Assembly (NCBI GenBank): GCA_934148875.1
Contig: CAKPDJ010000054.1
Span: forward strand, 1-8,884
DNA length: 8,884 bases
Origin: an uncultured Bacilli bacterium
Lineage (GTDB): Bacteria > Bacillota_I > Bacilli_A > RF39 > UBA660
Reading direction: 5' to 3'
Shown here: one piece after another, positions 6,890-8,884 of the stretch
Layout: the number at the start of each line of letters is the position of its first letter
Numbering within the stretch: position 1 is the stretch's first letter
Translations under genes and position numbers: made by a program
The notes under the pieces: generated by a model
The model's database searches: none
The model's input: only the letters and a program-made list of their open reading frames with translations
What the model was told of the DNA's origin: nothing

Positions 6890-7354
6890 TTGCTTATATT
6901 AATTTTATTCTCTTTATTGTTTGATTTTATTATTGTTTATTATCTACCATTTTTAGGAACAATTGGATTATATTTTAGACCATTATTGTTTATTAGTACC
7001 TGTATTATTTATCTAATTGTTAATAATAAGAAATCATATATTAAAAAATATTTTCTACTTTTTGGACTTATGTATGATTTATTATTTGGGAAAGTATACT
7101 TTCTATACTTATTAATTTTTTATATTTTATATATAATATTTTCATATTTAAATAATAAGTTAAGCAATAATGTAGGTTTGTTTATTTTGTGTTTATTAAT
7201 GTTTATTTTAATTAGAAGTTTTATTTTAGCTATTGTGTATAGTAATTATTCTATCCATTTAATAGTGGATGAAATATTATATAGTTTATTACTTAATGTT
7301 ATATATGGTATTATTTTGTGTTATTTTTTAGGAATAAAGAGTAAAAAAGCTTAA
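6890..7354 (+). CDS. mreD: Rod shape-determining protein MreD
   Basis: This is an integral membrane partner of MreC in the elongasome. The protein is almost wholly hydrophobic, with about five membrane helices, and carries the family's GLMYDLLFGK-x3-LYLL segment in the middle. I choose TTG 6890 as start: the purine run GGGGGA (6878-6883) lies 6 nt before it, it comes 1 nt after the mreC stop, and the product (154 residues) then opens directly with the first membrane helix. The in-frame ATG at 6860 would overlap mreC by 29 nt, adds ten polar or mixed residues and has no ribosome site, but it cannot be excluded. Three stop codons stand in a row in frame at the end (TAA TAA TAG, 7352-7360). Confidence 0.85.
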   Translation: MLILILFSLLFDFIIVYYLPFLGTIGLYFRPLLFISTCIIYLIVNNKKSYIKKYFLLFGLMYDLLFGKVYFLYLLIFYILYIIFSYLNNKLSNNVGLFILCLLMFILIRSFILAIVYSNYSIHLIVDEILYSLLLNVIYGIILCYFLGIKSKKA

Positions 7355-7376
7355 TAATAGTATATTAGGTGATACT

Positions 7377-7991
7377 ATGGATGAATATAAGCTAGTTCAA
7401 AAATACTTTGACAAAAATAAAAACAATAATAGTAACAAAACTCAAATTAATAAGCATTTTATTGCTGAAATTGTTAATAAAACACTATTATCTGGAGTTA
7501 TGTTATTGGTATGTTTATGTGTTGTTAGAGTTAATTCTAATTTTAAGGATTGGGTTAATAAAAATGTTTATCATACAAATTTTTCTTTTGCTAAGTATGA
7601 TAAATTATATAAACAATATTTTGGTAACATTTTTCCTATTTCTAATTTAAATCCTGATACATCGTTAGTATTTGATGAGAAATTAACTTATAAATCAAGT
7701 GAAGCATATAAAGAAGGAGTTAAGTTAGTAGTTGGTGATAATTATCTAGTTCCAGTACTTGAAAGTGGAATTATTGTTTTTAGTGGAAATAAGGATAATT
7801 ATGGTAATACAGTTATAATTCAGCAGGTAAATGGTATTGATTTATGGTATGTTGGGGTAGAGAATAGTAATTATAAAATATATGATTATGTAGAAAAGGG
7901 TCAATTACTAGGTGAATCTATTAATAGTGAAATTTATTTATATTATCAAAAAGCAGGAGAATTTTTAGATTATAAAGAATATTTGGGGTAA
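7377..7991 (+). CDS. spoIVFA: SpoIVFA-like membrane protein with a degenerate M23 peptidase domain
   Basis: In B. subtilis SpoIVFA anchors the SpoIVFB protease in the outer forespore membrane and, with BofA, holds it inactive until the forespore signal arrives. This 204-residue protein has a polar N-terminus, one membrane helix (about 36-52), a linker, and a C-terminal LytM/M23-like beta fold from about residue 118 (VPVLESGIIVFSG, NYGNTVIIQQ, VEKGQLLGES). The zinc ligands of active M23 enzymes are not there: no HxxxD and no HxH after the second strand, where YVGV stands. A non-catalytic scaffold is therefore expected, as in SpoIVFA. Position directly before spoIVFB and after mreD supports the name. 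The ribosome site is AGGTGAT at 7367-7373. Without the neighbour I would have called it only a degenerate M23 protein. Confidence 0.82.
   Translation: MDEYKLVQKYFDKNKNNNSNKTQINKHFIAEIVNKTLLSGVMLLVCLCVVRVNSNFKDWVNKNVYHTNFSFAKYDKLYKQYFGNIFPISNLNPDTSLVFDEKLTYKSSEAYKEGVKLVVGDNYLVPVLESGIIVFSGNKDNYGNTVIIQQVNGIDLWYVGVENSNYKIYDYVEKGQLLGESINSEIYLYYQKAGEFLDYKEYLG
7985..7989 (+). promoter_or_regulatory. Shine-Dalgarno-like GGGGT that may serve an ATT start of spoIVFB
   Basis: GGGGT can pair with the 16S rRNA tail if one G-U pair is allowed. It stands 3 nt before ATT 7993, inside the last codons of spoIVFA. No ribosome site precedes GTG 8020. Confidence 0.4.
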
Positions 7992-7992
7992 A

Positions 7993-8721
7993 ATTTATTT
8001 TCACCCTTTATTTTATCTAGTGGCTTTCATTTGTTTGCTAACAGGACACTTTAAAAATTTATTGTATTTTACTATTATTATTATGGTTCATGAACTAGGT
8101 CATACTTTGACAGGAAGTATATTAAAATTTAAAATTAATAGGATTGAAATATATCCATATGGTGGTTGTTCTAAAATGGAGTATGATATTAATATTCCAA
8201 TTTATAAAGAATTATTAATATTAATAATGGGACCATTGATACAGATAATTTTTGTTTATATTATTAGATTGAGTGAAATGTCAGTACCTGATTATTTTTA
8301 TACTTATCATTATTTTATCCTTATATTTAATATGTTACCAATATTTCCTTTAGATGGCGGAAGATTAATAGAACTAGTTACTTTTTTTATTTGTTCCTAT
8401 TATAAGGGTCTAAAATATGTATTGTATTTTAGTTATTTGGCTTTTGTATCTTTATTTTTTTACTTTGTATTTTTTAACTTTAATTTTATTGTTGTACTTA
8501 TTTTGATTTTGTTGGGTTTTCAAATTTATAGAGAAATTAGAAATGCTAAATATTATTTTAATAAATTTTTAATGGAAAGATATTTATATGATTATCATTT
8601 TTCAAAAAGAAAAATTGTTAGTGATGTTAAAATGATGAAAAGAGATTATTATCATTTTTTTGTAATGAATAATTGTGAATATGTTGATGAAAAAAGAATA
8701 CTTTGTAGTTATTTTGGCTAG
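7993..8721 (+). CDS. spoIVFB: Stage IV sporulation protein FB, M50 intramembrane metalloprotease
   Basis: SpoIVFB is a site-2-type protease that cleaves pro-sigmaK in the mother cell. HELGH (H33-H37, counted from ATT 7993) and NMLPIFPLDGG (N113, D121) give the zinc site. YPYGG and a GPLIQ helix lie between, several membrane helices surround them, and a FLMERY segment with a short cytosolic tail ends it. From memory, the B. subtilis protein (about 288 residues) has the same LLTGH, ERY and DEN-like ending but a longer C-terminal CBS-type region, so the tail here is reduced. The frame is open from 7969, and the codons before GTG 8020 encode KIYFHPLFYLVAF, which aligns with the conserved start of SpoIVFB. 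GTG 8020 would remove it and has no ribosome site. I therefore place the start at ATT 7993, 1 nt after the spoIVFA stop; ATT 7981 is the alternative. No ATG, TTG or GTG fits. Confidence 0.85.
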   Translation: MYFHPLFYLVAFICLLTGHFKNLLYFTIIIMVHELGHTLTGSILKFKINRIEIYPYGGCSKMEYDINIPIYKELLILIMGPLIQIIFVYIIRLSEMSVPDYFYTYHYFILIFNMLPIFPLDGGRLIELVTFFICSYYKGLKYVLYFSYLAFVSLFFYFVFFNFNFIVVLILILLGFQIYREIRNAKYYFNKFLMERYLYDYHFSKRKIVSDVKMMKRDYYHFFVMNNCEYVDEKRILCSYFG

Positions 8722-8745
8722 TTTTTGAGAATAGTTTTTTTGGGG

Positions 8746-8766
8746 ATTTGATGTTGCTTATCAAAT
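8746..8766. repeat. Inverted repeat around the -35 box of the last promoter
   Basis: ATTTGAT (8746-8752) and ATCAAAT (8760-8766) are perfect 7-nt inverted arms around a 7-nt centre that contains the TTGCTT box. It could be an operator for a dimeric regulator. A 7-nt perfect arm in AT-rich DNA may also arise by chance. Confidence 0.35.
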
Positions 8767-8782
8767 ATTAATGTTGTATACT
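8754..8782 (+). promoter_or_regulatory. SigmaA-type promoter of the last, partial gene
   Basis: TTGCTT (8754-8759), a 17-nt spacer, and TATACT (8777-8782). A start near 8789 would give a leader of about 37 nt with GGAGGA at 8815-8820. It suggests that the last gene is not part of the mre-spoIVF unit, although I see no clear terminator between 8722 and 8753. Confidence 0.6.
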
Positions 8783-8825
8783 ATAGATGTAATAATAAAA
8801 TACTCGAGTTGTATGGAGGACTAAA

Positions 8826-8884
8826 ATGAAAAATAGAGGAAAGCAAATAGTAATAACAGTATTAGCTATAGTAAGTTTAATAGT
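8826..8884 (+). CDS. Start of a membrane or secreted protein, cut by the window end
   Basis: Only 19 full codons are present. They give MKNRGKQ and then a run of Ile, Val, Leu and Ala, that is, a short basic N-terminus and a hydrophobic segment as in a signal peptide or membrane anchor. GGAGGA (8815-8820) is 5 nt before the ATG, so the start is reliable. The product cannot be named. In B. subtilis rplU would follow spoIVFB; a ribosomal protein L21 does not start like this. Confidence 0.65.
   Translation, partial: MKNRGKQIVITVLAIVSLI

Noticed and set aside
7408..7650. + frame ORF inside spoIVFA
   Set aside because: It is a Leu/Ile-rich out-of-frame reading of an A/T-rich stretch; the spoIVFA frame has the ribosome site and the family match.
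8722..8753. Terminator after spoIVFB
   Set aside because: There is a T run at 8734-8741 but no stem of more than about 3 bp ahead of it.

Overview
The window is strongly AT-rich, every recognised gene is on the + strand, and the code looks standard because Trp is TGG in the clear ORFs. Gene content (an HtpG end, a short archaeal/eukaryotic-type ProRS, RadC, MreC, MreD, SpoIVFA and SpoIVFB homologues, Gram-positive Shine-Dalgarno sites, U-tract terminators) points to a low-GC Bacillota. My inference is an uncultured Bacilli lineage near the Erysipelotrichales/RF39/Mollicutes branch that keeps, or descends from, a sporulation programme. The species cannot be read from the sequence.

Left part (1-2895): the 3' end of htpG and its terminator, then a sigmaA-type promoter driving two coupled genes. 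The first is a 667-residue prepilin-like protein: a ComGC-like N-terminus, Ig-like beta domains, then about 265 residues holding 38 cysteines in a C-x4-CG-x5/6 rhythm, with one about 45-residue block duplicated. The second is a small membrane-anchored protein with two extracytoplasmic cysteines. A terminator ends the unit. This cassette is the least explained part of the window.

Middle part (2896-4887): an unrecognised 133-residue soluble protein, then proS with its own promoter and terminator. This ProRS has class II motifs 2 and 3, four zinc-type cysteines and a C-terminal Tyr, and no editing insertion.

Right part (4935-8721): a compact run of a SPOR-domain membrane protein, radC, mreC, mreD, a spoIVFA-like degenerate M23 protein and spoIVFB. 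The order matches the Bacillus subtilis spoIIB-maf-radC-mreBCD-minCD-spoIVFA-spoIVFB cluster with maf, mreB, minC and minD missing. The set joins cell elongation (MreC/MreD) to the forespore-to-mother-cell signal (the SpoIVFB intramembrane protease that activates pro-sigmaK, held by SpoIVFA). The spoIVFB frame has no usual start codon in front of its conserved N-terminus and probably starts at ATT 7993 next to the spoIVFA stop codon.

The window ends with a new promoter and the first 19 codons of another membrane or secreted protein; rplU, which follows spoIVFB in B. subtilis, is not the next gene.
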